NCBI RefSeq assembly: GCF_023973825.1 | Contig: NC_090125.1 | Span: 1,361,501-1,425,500 of the forward strand | Length of the DNA stretch: 64,000 nucleotides | Direction: 5' to 3' | From: Plasmodium brasilianum | Taxonomy: Eukaryota; Apicomplexa; Aconoidasida; Haemosporida; Plasmodiidae | Shown here: positions 50,286 to 61,403 of the stretch, one piece after another | Position numbering within the stretch: the stretch's first letter is position 1 | Layout: the number at the start of each line of letters is the position of its first letter | Made by a program: the position numbers and the translations under genes | Notes under the pieces: model-generated | Databases searched by the model: none | Told to the model about the DNA's origin: nothing | The model's input: the letters and a program-made list of their open reading frames with translations, nothing else

Positions 50286-51340
50286 ATTTTCTCTTCTATA
50301 TTTCTTCTATATTTCCTTCTATGTTACCTTCTCTTTTTATTTTGCTTTTGTATTTATTCAGTGTAATAAGTAAAAAATAAAGCAAATATAAGCAAAAAAG
50401 AATATAACATATATAAAGTATGAATGGAGCGTGCGTTCTCTATAGTGAAGCCTATACTTGTAAACAAAATGGATTGTAAAAAAAAAAAAAAAATTAAAAT
50501 AATGAAAAATTGCAAAAAATTATGAAAAATATTAAAATAAAGTTGACGTTGAAGAGATATATCTCAAGATTTTTTCTTAAAAAATAGCGTATATACATAT
50601 ATATAAGTACAAACTAACCTTAACGATTATAAAATACGGCAAAGTCATTTTTTATAAATTTTTTTTTTCCTGGCAACTGCGAAACAGAGAAAACACGCCA
50701 AGGGGAGTTCTACGGTTATCTATATATATATATGTATATATATACATATATATAATATATATATATATACATATACATATATATATATATATATGTATAT
50801 ATATGTATATGTTTGTATATGTATATGTTTGTATATGTATATGTTTGTATATGTATATGTTTTTATATGTATATGTTTGTATATGTATATGTTTTTATAT
50901 GTATATGTTTGTATATGTATGTATTTTTTTTTTCCCCCTTTTCCTTTTTTCTCACATTCTGCGTGATTTGAAAATATTCTTAATAAACAAAAAAAAAAAA
51001 TTTAAATGAAATGAAATTAATAGAAGAAGAGTAAAAGATGCTGAACATTTGAATTTTTCCCCGGTAAGCTTTCACCCCTAATAGGGCATATATATAAACG
51101 TGCGTTTATGTAATATCACATGAATGCATACATATATGTATGTATACCTAGACGCATTATAGTTGAGCTATTTATCTTTTCAATTAACAAAGCACTGTCA
51201 AAGCGAGGAGTGGCAGGTATTAATGCCTACGCCTCATACGTATTATTATGTGCTCCTATAAGCCCATATGCTTATATACGCACATGTGTACACCTTTGCA
51301 TTGCATTTATATGCCTATGAATGAATAACAGAACGAAAGG

Positions 51341-52804
51341 ATGCTGAACCATCTACGAACAATATCATGGGGAGGGAAACTTAAAGGGAGCAATAAAATA
51401 AAAGTGTTGAAGGACAACTTGAAACGTTTTACTGCTCTTTTGAGAGTAAATGAAAATCCTTTTAAGTATATTTTTTTTCCTAAGAAACCAGTTTATGTAG
51501 GATCGAATAGATTCTTCTTTAGTAAGCAAAATGAAAATGACAATAAAAGTGTAGGCACCAAGAATGCAGTTCCATATGATAATATAAAATGTACCTTTAT
51601 GTTTAATAAAAGTAAATGGTTTAAGTCTTATGTTAATATTAATTTTTTTGGGAAAAAGAAAGAATTTGACAAAAATAAAAATATGTGTTCGAATAACACT
51701 ATATCCGGGTTAAGTGAAAATTTGGCGGGAGGAGAAAAAAATATTTTTGAATATGGTCAGGTCGATGAGCATAAATATTGCAGCAGGGAAAAACGAAGGT
51801 ATGGAAAGGTCAATGGCGTCAAAAGTGAAGGGAACATTCGGGAAAATAGAAGAGATAATGACAAATATGAAGGAACAACCGCTGACAGTAACGAGAGCAA
51901 AAGAAAAGGAAGAAGTGATTGCAAAAGTAAAGTAAGTAATGAAGGGAACCATGCCAGCAATAACGTCCTGCACACTAGCCGAAACATAGTGGATGAAAGG
52001 GGAGAACGAGGGGAAAACGTTAATGGGCAGCTTCAAAACATAGCAGGGGATACTAACGATAATGAAAAGGGGAAAAAAAAAAAAATTATTCTTTTTAAAG
52101 GAACGTACTTTAAAAATGTACATTCGTTATTATTGTCCAAAAAAATTAAAGAGACGTTAACAAACTTAAAAAGTAGACATGGATATAAAATAATTATGAA
52201 AAGAATAAAAATTGAAAAAAAAAAAATTAATTATATATTGACAAAATATCATATTATTAGTACAGGAAATGTTAAATATAATTTGAATGAACATATTTAT
52301 AGAAAAGCTGTAATTAATACAAAAACTAAAATTTTTACTTTTTTAAAAAGATACAATAATAAATCCCTTATAGATATATATTATGAAGAAAAAACAAAAT
52401 ATAAAGTAAGAAAACAAAAATTATATGAATTACAAGAGAAAATTATTAAAAATTCAAAAATTGCACAGTCAAGTGTTAAAAAATTTTTTAAAAAATATGG
52501 ATACGTAGGATTAGGAACGTATTTTATTGTCTTCTTAATGACTTTTTGTAGTTCTTATTTTTTTGTGCATTTTAAATATATATCTTTATCTGATTTAAAA
52601 TATATATCAGAAAAAATGCATTTAAATAAATATATAGATGATGACTTACATAAAAAAATTGATTCTGTTTGGGGTGAAATTCTGTTTGCTTATATCGCTT
52701 CAAAAATTGCAGAGCCCCTTAGAATAGTTATTACTATTCTTATAACACCATATATTGCAAAAGTTATTAAGCTAAAAAAGAGGGGTAGACTCAAGTCTCT
52801 TTAA
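51341..52804 (+). CDS. DUF1279 (FAM210-like) membrane protein, probably mitochondrial
   Basis: A 487-residue single-exon protein. The C-terminal part, from about residue 380, matches the DUF1279 pattern: 'FFKKYGYVGLGTYFIVFLMT' with a transmembrane helix continuing '...FCSSYFFVHF', then an 'AYIASKIAEPLRIVITILIT' second helix ending '...PYIAKVIKLKKRGR'. FAM210 proteins are mitochondrial inner-membrane proteins linked to translation and membrane metabolism in animals. The N-terminus is rich in Arg/Lys with few acids (MLNHLRTISWGGKLKGSNKI), consistent with a mitochondrial presequence. Residues about 90-260 are low-complexity Asn/Lys/Glu/Gly. The long pre-domain region is unusual for the family and Plasmodium-like. 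The domain call is solid; location and role are inferred. Confidence 0.82.
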   Translation: MLNHLRTISWGGKLKGSNKIKVLKDNLKRFTALLRVNENPFKYIFFPKKPVYVGSNRFFFSKQNENDNKSVGTKNAVPYDNIKCTFMFNKSKWFKSYVNINFFGKKKEFDKNKNMCSNNTISGLSENLAGGEKNIFEYGQVDEHKYCSREKRRYGKVNGVKSEGNIRENRRDNDKYEGTTADSNESKRKGRSDCKSKVSNEGNHASNNVLHTSRNIVDERGERGENVNGQLQNIAGDTNDNEKGKKKKIILFKGTYFKNVHSLLLSKKIKETLTNLKSRHGYKIIMKRIKIEKKKINYILTKYHIISTGNVKYNLNEHIYRKAVINTKTKIFTFLKRYNNKSLIDIYYEEKTKYKVRKQKLYELQEKIIKNSKIAQSSVKKFFKKYGYVGLGTYFIVFLMTFCSSYFFVHFKYISLSDLKYISEKMHLNKYIDDDLHKKIDSVWGEILFAYIASKIAEPLRIVITILITPYIAKVIKLKKRGRLKSL

Positions 52805-53610
52805 TTGTAAACAGGGTACCCTTACTTTCTATTCCTTCATTGCGCTATTTTTAAACCGTACTTTTAACGACATATTGGTAGTATTGGTATTATTGGTATT
52901 ATTGGTAGTGTTGACGTTATTGGTAGTGTTGACGTTATTGGTAGTGTTGTCGTTATTGGTAGTGTTGGCATTATTGGCAGTATTGGTGTAATTGGCAATA
53001 TTGGCTTTATTGGCAGTATTGGCTTTATTGGCAGTATTGGTGTTATTGGTAGTATTGGTCGTGGTGATTGGGAGTACTAAAAAGTGGGTAATCGTATTGC
53101 ACATTGTAGAGGTAATGCACGTTGAAGAGAAAAAAAGACAAAATGAAAGCCTAATTGTTGTCGACCCATAGCATACATATATATACACAGCAGGATCGTT
53201 TGCCTGATCCCCGTGATATAACTAGTGCAGCACTGTATGATGTGCTAACCCTTCTTTTTTAAAAAAAAAAAAAAAAAATTTCATTTTGTTGATATAGTTA
53301 CTCTTTTGAAAGGGTATATTTATTCGTAAAAATGTGCTATGTTATGGAAGTTTGTTTTGTTTTTAGCTTTTTTTTTTTTATGCTTTATACTTTTTGTTTT
53401 TTTAATTATTTTTTTATTTTTTTATTTTTTTTTCCCCATCTTTTCCCTTCTTTTTGATATAAAACTAAAAACACATGGGGAGTTATAATTTTAAAAAGTT
53501 CAAAGTAGCATATACAGACATATGTATGCTTTTATATGTGATTGAACCATTAAAGACGTTTCAAAATAGTAGTGGTAAAATTCTCCAACAAAGAGAAAAC
53601 TTCTCGTAAA
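52805..53610. other. Intergenic region with a 9-base TTGGTAGTG array
   Basis: About 20 copies of a 9-base unit (TTGGTAGTG, TTGGCAGTA, TTGACGTTA variants) lie at about 52872-53065, with poly-T tracts around 53360-53440. The candidate structured RNA at 53188-53260 is listed separately. Confidence 0.6.
53188..53260 (+). ncRNA. Candidate small structured RNA (speculative)
   Basis: A G+C-richer island in AT-rich surroundings. Two small hairpins can be drawn: GGATC (53193-53197) with GATCC (53206-53210), and AGCAC (53229-53233) with GTGCT (53242-53246). They are followed by a T6 run at 53255-53260 that could act as a Pol III terminator. No family signature such as C/D or H/ACA boxes is complete. 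It could equally be part of a leader or chance. Confidence 0.15.
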
Positions 53611-54438
53611 ATGGATCGTAACTGGATAGCATACATCTTTTGGAAACATCCTTGCATAAAAGAATATTCATTAAAAGGCAAAATTGTCGAGTCGCAATAT
53701 AAAATAAGAGCAGAAATAATTTTTAAAGATTCCTGCACGTTATTTTACGTTTTTTACATTCTTTTACATCTTTTACATTTTTTTACGTTTTCCACTTTTT
53801 CAGAACGTATACCTTTATATTCCCCTTTGTGTAAAAAGCACGCATAACTCTCAATTAAATTTTAATAGCCTACTTGTAACTGTCCCACATGTGTGCGCAA
53901 AATGTATTATACACTCTTTGTGTATTACATTATTTTACAAAAAAAAAAAAAAATGGAAAATTTCATTTTCGTTATATTAATAACTTGAATTATGTGTACC
54001 TTACTTGTACATATAAATGTATGCAGGTAAATATGTACATGTTCATAATACTTTTTTTCCTTTCGGGATGCTATAAAACACGTAAAACGGTTCTCAATTT
54101 GCACACATGTGATGGTCGGCAGAAAAAAAAAATTAAAAAAGAATATTCACAATATTAGCAGTATTAGCAATTTTTGCAATAATGACAATTTTTATTGCAC
54201 TTATGGTATTAACCATTTTTAGCATTCCACCAGTGTACAATTTTACATGACCAGGACAACGTAATTTATGATAAACCCAAATACATTCTCCATGTAACAA
54301 AGCGGCAAAGAATATAACAAAATGATGAAGCAACAAGGAAACGAAATGGCGGAAGGAAAAAAGTATTTATCAACAAATGAAATAGATTTTATATATATCC
54401 ATCTCCCACTTAGCATTTTTGATAAGGCAAACATATAA
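53611..54438 (+). other. Exon-like islands, possible unannotated or decayed gene
   Basis: Several high-complexity open stretches occur in order. From an ATG at 53611: 'MDRNWIAYIFWKHPCIKEYS' and about 22 further residues before a T-rich stretch. After a good acceptor (ACTTTTTCAG, 53804-53813): 'NVYLYIPLCVKSTHNSQLNF' and onward. After an acceptor ending at 54222: 'HQCTILHDQDNVIYDKPKYI' then LH and a GTAACA. Then, in a frame that needs one base removed near 54294-54303: 'SGKEYNKMMKQQGNEMAEGK' and on to 'FIYIHLPLSIFDKANI' and a stop at 54438. The last two islands look like one exon with a frameshift. Phases between the earlier islands are not resolved. The pattern vaguely recalls PIG-X/PBN1-type ER proteins, too weak to assign. 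Confidence 0.3.
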
Positions 54439-54551
54439 GTGCATGTCCTAGTGAATTTTACATTTTTTACCATATTTTTTTACAAACTACATAATTCATA
54501 TGCTTTATCAAGTTTTTATTTAAAAGACTTATAAAAACTTTAACGGATACA

Positions 54552-54764
54552 ATGTGTGCACTGGGGGCGTATATAAAAATCATTGTTGTGCATTTATTTG
54601 TTCGAAGTACGTTCTTATAAGGCTTTACTCCATATTTTTAATATTCCCTTTTTTTTGTTTTTTTCGTTATTTTATTTTCTCTTAGTATGTGTTAATCTTA
54701 CGAGAGCTACTATTCACGCAGGTATATATTTGTTAAATATATGCCCATTCGCACATATGTATGT

Positions 54765-54800
<36 letters not shown>

Positions 54801-54936
54801 CATATGCATAACTGGCTTATTCGCTGAGACCCACTTTCTATCATTGCACACATTTACTCTTAACTACATTTCAAAAAAAATGAATTTCCTCCTTTGTGTT
54901 ACCCTCTTAGCAATTCTGCAGTTTTTCAACTCTTAA
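54552..54936 (+). CDS. Candidate three-exon microprotein gene (about 38 residues)
   Basis: Exons 54552-54606, 54686-54721 and 54911-54936 join in consistent phase (each junction leaves one base and takes two) with good splice signals: donors GTACGT and GTATAT, acceptors TTCTCTTAG and CCCTCTTAG. The product starts MCALGAYIKIIVVHLFVRI and ends AAILQFFNS. It could be a small membrane protein or the visible part of a longer gene with other exons nearby. Conservation data would be needed to tell it from chance. Confidence 0.25.
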
Positions 54937-55795
54937 TTTTATACTTCCTTATTTTTGAATGTAAACTATATATTTGTTTACGTGAATGGAGGATTAAATT
55001 TACTATTTTTGCTTTCGGTTTTGTTTGTGCATTTTTTTTTTTTTTTTTTTCTGTACGGTACATAAAAAATGTTATTTCACAAGATTAATTAGACCTATGT
55101 AACATTTTAAATTAAAAAAAAAAAAAAAAAATTGCTAATTTCTACTTTTGATTAAACGAGCATAGGAACAGAGTAGCGAATGGTTACTCGCGCACAAAAA
55201 GCTATTATTTAGAACAACAAGAAAAAAAAAAAAAAGAAGCAAAACCGATAAAAGAGCCAAAATAGGAAAAGAAGCTAAAACCAGTTTGCAATTACGTTTT
55301 TCTAGAAAACTAACCGTTATGATTATTTATTTGAAATGTGTTACTCGAGAAAATATGTTTTTGTGTTTCGTTTGCACTTAACTGTTAACTGTTCTTTTTT
55401 TTGTTGTTTTTCTTTTTTTTTTTTTTTTTTTTGGTAATTTCAAGTTAATGAAAAGGGACTAATAAAAGCAAAACGAAACAAGTAGTACTACTTTGGTTTA
55501 TGTAATAACACTATAATATTACTAAGCAAGTTTAATAGAAGCAGAGGGAAAAAAAAAAAAAAAAAAAAATGAAAAACTTCAAATGAGCTTAAACAGTTTA
55601 AAAATTTGTCCTAAAATGTTTTTAAAATTCTCTAAATATCTAATTTTGTTTTTTCTTTTTTCAAATTTGCTATCACGCATTTAAGCGACATATAGCAACC
55701 ACTATATTTTATCGTTATATATGTATATAAATGTATAAATTATAAATATATATATATAATATGTAATATTTGCTATGTATTAATGTTATGTATAA

Positions 55796-55832
<37 letters not shown>

Positions 55833-56418
55833 TATTATTTTACCATTCACGGATAGTTAAAACAAAATAAATAATTTTAATGTGTATTTACTATGAAAAA
55901 ATGATAAAAAAAAAACGAAAAAAAAAAAGGAAAGAATAAGGAAAGAAAAAGAAAAGAAAAATGAAAGAAAGTGAAATTAAAACGAAAGAAAGTGAAATTA
56001 AAACGAAAGAAAGTGAGATTAAAACGAAAGAAAGTGAAATTAAAACGAAAGAAAGTGAAATTAAAATGAAAATAAAGCGAAAATAAAACGAAAAAGAAAT
56101 AAAAAAGAAATAAAAAGTAAAAATGAAATGAAAAAGCAAAAAGTGAGTATATATTTGCAAAAGCATTTTTTTCAAACACATAAAATAGTATTACACATAT
56201 TTTATCAAACTACGCAAAAGCATTATTAGCGATTAATTTTAGTACATTTCCATAAAATAGGAAAATTTTTTTTTTCAATTTGAATTTACATATATATATT
56301 ATTATATACATATATATATTATTATATACATATATATATTATACATATTTATATATTTGTTCGCCTTTTTCATTTCGTTTTGTTTTACTTATTACCCTTT
56401 TTTATTTTTTCTTAATAT

Positions 56419-56463
<45 letters not shown>

Positions 56464-56738
56464 TTTATTATTTGTATTATTTTATATTTGTATTATTTTA
56501 TATTTGTATTATTTTATATTTGTATTATTTTATATTTGTATTATTTTATATTTGTATTATTTTATATTTGTATTATTTTATATTTGTATTATTTTATATT
56601 TGTATTATTTTATATTTGTATTATTTTATATTTGTATTATTTTATATTTGTATTATTTTATATTTGTATTATTTTATTTTTGTTTTTACATCCCTTTTTT
56701 TTTTTTTTTTTTTTTTTGAATGAATGAATGAATGAAAC
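54937..56738. other. Intergenic region upstream of the three-exon membrane-protein gene
   Basis: Poly-A/T tracts, TA runs near 55748-55828, a five-copy 19-base repeat (AAAGAAAGTGAAATTAAAACG-type) at about 55968-56070 and the 16-base array at 56463-56685. No gene supported. Confidence 0.6.
56463..56685. repeat. 16-base tandem array (TTTGTATTATTTTATA)
   Basis: About 14 nearly perfect copies, preceded by a T run of about 37 bases and followed by another T run and four GAAT tetramers directly before the start codon at 56739. It therefore lies in the presumed promoter or leader. Confidence 0.9.
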
Positions 56739-58520
56739 ATGTCGTTAAAAAATAAAATGCATGTAAACGAGCTGAATAAAACCGTATTTAAGGAGGATTA
56801 TAAAAATAAAAGAAACACAAAAGAAGTTGAATTCATGGAAACTATTGAAAATTTAAGTGATGCTTTAATGTCAAACAACGATTCATTTGATAGTAATGCA
56901 TGCTCAAAAACGTCAAGTAGTAAAAGGGTGAATGTAAAAGGAAATGAAAAACAAAAGAAAGATAATTTGAAAAATAAAAATAAAAATGTACCAAATGACA
57001 AAAAAAAAGAAGAAATTACTCCTACATACATTCCACAAATATATGAAACGTATGACTCAAATCCTATAGAAGAATCACAAACCTACAATAATAATGAATA
57101 TCAAATTGGCTTTAACATTATTCCCAACATCTTGGCTATATTTTACATAATTATAACACTAGGTAGGCGAATCGAAAAATTTGCATAAGAGTGGCTACCC
57201 AGATATGTACGCATACATGTCTTTATCCACGCATAGGCACAAATACATGTACATGCATGGATGTGTGTTTGTATGTATGTGTGCACGTTACAATGTATAT
57301 TTTAAGGCATATTAATGTATTAGACCATTTAACAAAGAAAAAATACACCTTTACACGAACATATATATATACACTTGTACATATTTTTTTTTTTTTTTTT
57401 TTTTTTTTTTATATACCATATCAGTTATAATACTACAGTCGTACTTAAGCAAAGATCATATAATAATAAAAATCATCAACATAGTAAAACTTAAACTTCT
57501 TGATTTGTTAAAAACCCTACCGATTACTAAAAACCTTATGAACAAAATCACCTCATCAGTAAGGGCTGAAAAGAGCCGCTTCGTACATACATATATATAT
57601 ACACATATGTGCACTTGTGTATATATACATTTATGTATATTTATTTATTTTTATATACTTCCTTATACGTGTAAACATCAACACCTAATGTGCAGATAAT
57701 CATTTTTTTATAACGGTTTCCACCATTTACTGCTAAGCATTTTTGACCTGCTCTACCTCACTGCATGCACCCTATATTTATATTTCAATTTGTTCGTGTG
57801 TCCACACGAATGTATCTTTGTTTATTTATTCATCTATTTATTTATTCATCTATTTATTCATTCATCTATTTATTCATTCATCTATTTATTTATTCATCTA
57901 TTTATTCATTCATCTATTTATTCATTCATCTATTTATTTATTCATCTATTTATTCATTCATCTATTTATTCATTCATCTATTTATTCATTCATCTATTTA
58001 TTCATTCATCTATTTATTTATCTATTTGTTTTATTATTTTTTTTTTTTTGTTTTCTTTTCCCTCCGCCGTGCACCTTTTCAGATCATAGTAACTCACTTG
58101 TTTTTAGATGATTTAATGGTTAAAAGTAATTTGATGAAACCATATATAGAGGCAATAAAAGGAATCATAACGGAATATTTTTTTTTAATTCTTTTTATAA
58201 TTTTAATGTACTTTATATCATCATTTATTTTACATATAATATATGAAATTATAGCAATGAAGAGAGAAAAAGATTTATTAGAAAAAGAAAATGTTGTACT
58301 TGTAACGAACAAAATGACCGTTGAAGAATATGAAGACATGTCCTTCACTTACAGTGAATTAGCAAAATTACATGATGATAAGGATTTTATTTGTTTAAAA
58401 AACAAAAGAGCAGGAGAAGGAATTGAGTTATGGAATTGGCAAATAAGAAAACATAAAAATCAAAGTAATGATATAGACATCTGCAGTGATATTGAACTCT
58501 CAGATATGGATGAAAATTGA
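56739..58520 (+). CDS. Conserved-looking membrane protein of unknown function, three exons
   Basis: Not recognised. Exons 56739-57162, 57425-57558 and 58083-58520 join in phase to 331 residues. The N-terminal 120 residues are hydrophilic and Lys/Asn/Ser-rich. A first hydrophobic segment spans the exon 1/2 junction ('FNIIPNILAIFYIIITL' + 'VIILQSYL'). A second transmembrane helix lies in exon 3 ('EYFFLILFIILMYFISSFIL'). The C-terminal 90 residues are charged and end in an acidic tail (DIELSDMDEN). No signal peptide is seen. The upstream in-frame ORF extension in intron 2 is a repeat translation and was excluded. The two-helix arrangement with long hydrophilic ends suggests an ER or other internal membrane protein; this is inference. 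Confidence 0.82.
57833..58030. repeat. 16-base tandem array (CTATTTATTCATTCAT) in intron 2
   Basis: About 12 copies, with TTTATTCAT/TTCATTCAT variation, inside the 524-base second intron of the three-exon membrane-protein gene. It is open in all three plus frames. Confidence 0.9.
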
Positions 58521-58617
58521 CTCTGTTCATTTTAGATACATTTCTTTATAGTTATACACATGTGCAAAACTGCGTATGTACAATTACGTGCACGAATGTA
58601 TTTATGAGTATATGTAC

Positions 58618-58661
<44 letters not shown>

Positions 58662-59113
58662 GCATGTTTTATACTAATATTGTACACGTATGTGTATATA
58701 ATCAATATGCACACCTATTGAATCCTTCAAAATTCCCCCCCCCATCATTGTTTTTTATTGTGCATTTTCATTTGTTAAGTATTTGAAATTCTGATTTAAT
58801 ATTTAGTTGTTCTTTTCAACGTTTTTTAAACGCTATATATTGTTCCTTTAAAATTCACACATTTTGTGAATGCACATATACGTGTATGTTTACATTTAAA
58901 TAATAAAATGCACAGATAGAACAAAAAGTTTGCGAAATATACAAAGACACACAAATACCCGAATGTACATACTCATTTACACACACACATACATTTATAT
59001 ACATATATACATATGTCGTACGAGGAATAATATATTATGAAATAATTAAATTTTTGCAAAATACATTTTTAATAAAATATTTTTCTGTGTGAAATTATTT
59101 TTAATTTAATAAA

Positions 59114-59148
<35 letters not shown>

Positions 59149-59439
59149 TATGTGAAAAAAAGAAAAAAAAAACTCAAATAAAATATGTGTTCTTATTTAT
59201 TTTTCACTTACACTTTTGAAAGCATTACATAATGATGTTGTGGACATTGTACCATTAACATTAACATTAACTAGTCTTTTTATGTTACTTTTGTTTTTCC
59301 ATACTTTTTTATTTTTTTTATCTTTTTAACTTATTAATATTTACCAATGTTACCCCCAGGAAGAAGTTACTATATGTACAGAAGTTACTATATGTACATA
59401 TATACTTATACATACATCCATGCACATACATATTCATAC

Positions 59440-59526
<87 letters not shown>

Positions 59527-61403
59527 AATATACATACATATATATATATATATACATACATATATATATATATATACATACATATATATATATATATATT
59601 TATTTATTTTTACCCATTCAACCGAGGGTGTAAGACTACTTTTATGAACAGTGCAGGCAATTATTCATGCATACATTTTGTATTAGTTTTTATAACCTTT
59701 TGATACAGATACTTCTATTCGAACATTTATTGATATTACAGAAAATGTTTTAAATTAGTATAAATGTTACAAATGTTTTTTTTTTTCTTTTTTTTTTTCT
59801 TATTTATGTGTACCTTTTTTTCCACATTTTTACGAAAAAACCTATATTGAATAAGAATATTCATAAAAAGTTAATTTATATCTTTTTTTTTTTTTTTTTT
59901 ACCTCTTTATTTTTCCTTTTTTTTTTTCTCCTTTTATTTTATTAAATATATTAAAAGAAACATATTTAATAATTTATTTTTTGTTATTATAAAATATAAT
60001 GTTTTTCACATAAAAATAAAGTATTAAACAAAATGAAATATTGCACGTTGCACAATACTTACTGTTGTAGCTATTTGCATGTTTCAACAGTACTTTATGA
60101 ATAATAATATAATTCATTTAACAAAAAAAAAAAAATATATAAACATGCACAAGTAGATATAAACACGAACAAGTAGATATAAGCGCGAACAAGTAGATAT
60201 AAGCACGAACAAGTAGATATAAGCACGAACAAGCAGATATAAGCACGAACAAGTAGATATAAGCACGAACAAGCAGATATAAGAACACATATGTACGTAT
60301 ATACATACATATATGCATATTGTATACAGCGTAGTAAAGTGGAGAACTTAATTACGCGGGGGGGCACGTTTTTCAACTTACAGTATTTTAAAGCGGTTAG
60401 CATGCATTAATATATGAGTGCGGTATTTCACTTGAAGATAGTATAAATAAACTAGAGCAAAGAAAAGCAAATCACAAATGGACACACAAACAAAACGTGA
60501 ACACTATAATTTTTTCTTATTTTTATGTACGTTAATGTTGAAACATATTACTTGAAAACTGTAGAAAAAAGAAAAAAAAAAAGCTATATTAAAAATGTAG
60601 GTTGCTGAAAATTATGCTTTCTTCTTAGCTCCATTTGATAGGGACAATTGTTTTTTTTTTTTTTTTTTTTTTTTTTTATTGTTGTATGTGCATGATCTGT
60701 TAATAATATATGTAGAATGGTAGGTGGAAACATATTATAAGTATATACAAAAAAATTCTGAACATGTCATAATTTCAAATTATTAAATGCACACACACAT
60801 ACGCACAATACAAAATACAAAAATACACACACTCGTTATAAACGCAGTGCAAACAAGTGATCAGTCCAAATTATTTATGTGCAGGATAAATGCAATAAAA
60901 TGTGTTTCATACCACTTCATGTAGTTCCTATAATCTTAGCACATTTGTGCTCTCTAAGATTTAAAATATTTTCTTAATTGTCTACAACTTTTATGAGCTT
61001 TAAAAGTTTGAGCAGTACAAAATTGTTGAATTAAGATTAGAAAGTTATGAATACAAGGGTATTACAAAAAAATAAAATTAAATAAAATAAATAAAAATAA
61101 AAATAAAATATATAAAAATAAAAATAAAATATATAAAAATAAAAATAAAATATATAAAAATAAAAATAAAATATATAAAAATAAAAAATATTAACGCGAA
61201 ATCAATTATGACACTGAAAAATGAAAAATGAAAAATGAAAAATAAAATAATATAAAATACAATATGATATAATACAATAAAATAAAATATAGTATAGTAC
61301 AGTATAACGTAATATAATATGTTACAGTTAAATACATTATAATAAAATAGAATACATTAAGGGGAAAAAAATACAGGTAATTATATATTTACTTCGACAA
61401 ATG
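58521..61403. other. Convergent intergenic region
   Basis: Lies between the stop codon of the three-exon gene (+) and that of the minus-strand gene ending at 61404. It contains TA and TACATA runs (58620-58657, 59115-59144, 59436-59600), the 20-base array at 60145-60285, a 21-base AT array at about 61085-61180 and poly-T tracts. No gene seen. Confidence 0.6.
60145..60285. repeat. 20-base tandem array (ACGAACAAGTAGATATAAGC)
   Basis: About seven copies with AAGTAG/AAGCAG variation. Non-coding. Confidence 0.9.

Larger units (their letters stand above)
47988..51340. other. Intergenic region downstream of the hydrolase
   Basis: Holds the 12-base arrays at 48025-48150 and 50058-50285, TA runs at 49272-49325 and 50726-50810, a GTATATGTATAT array at 50796-50918 and long poly-T tracts. 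A short, less AT-rich, exon-like stretch lies at about 49609-49680 after an acceptor-like TTGTACAG (open on the plus strand as GNEQIFSPPLSGKNIYNLT). I cannot link it to anything. 51010-51340 is the likely leader of the next gene. Confidence 0.55.

Noticed and set aside
57765..58082. N-terminal extension of exon 3 of the three-exon membrane protein (FIHLFIHSS repeats)
   Set aside because: It is the 16-base intron array; a good acceptor (CCTTTTCAG) at 58082 joins exon 2 in phase.
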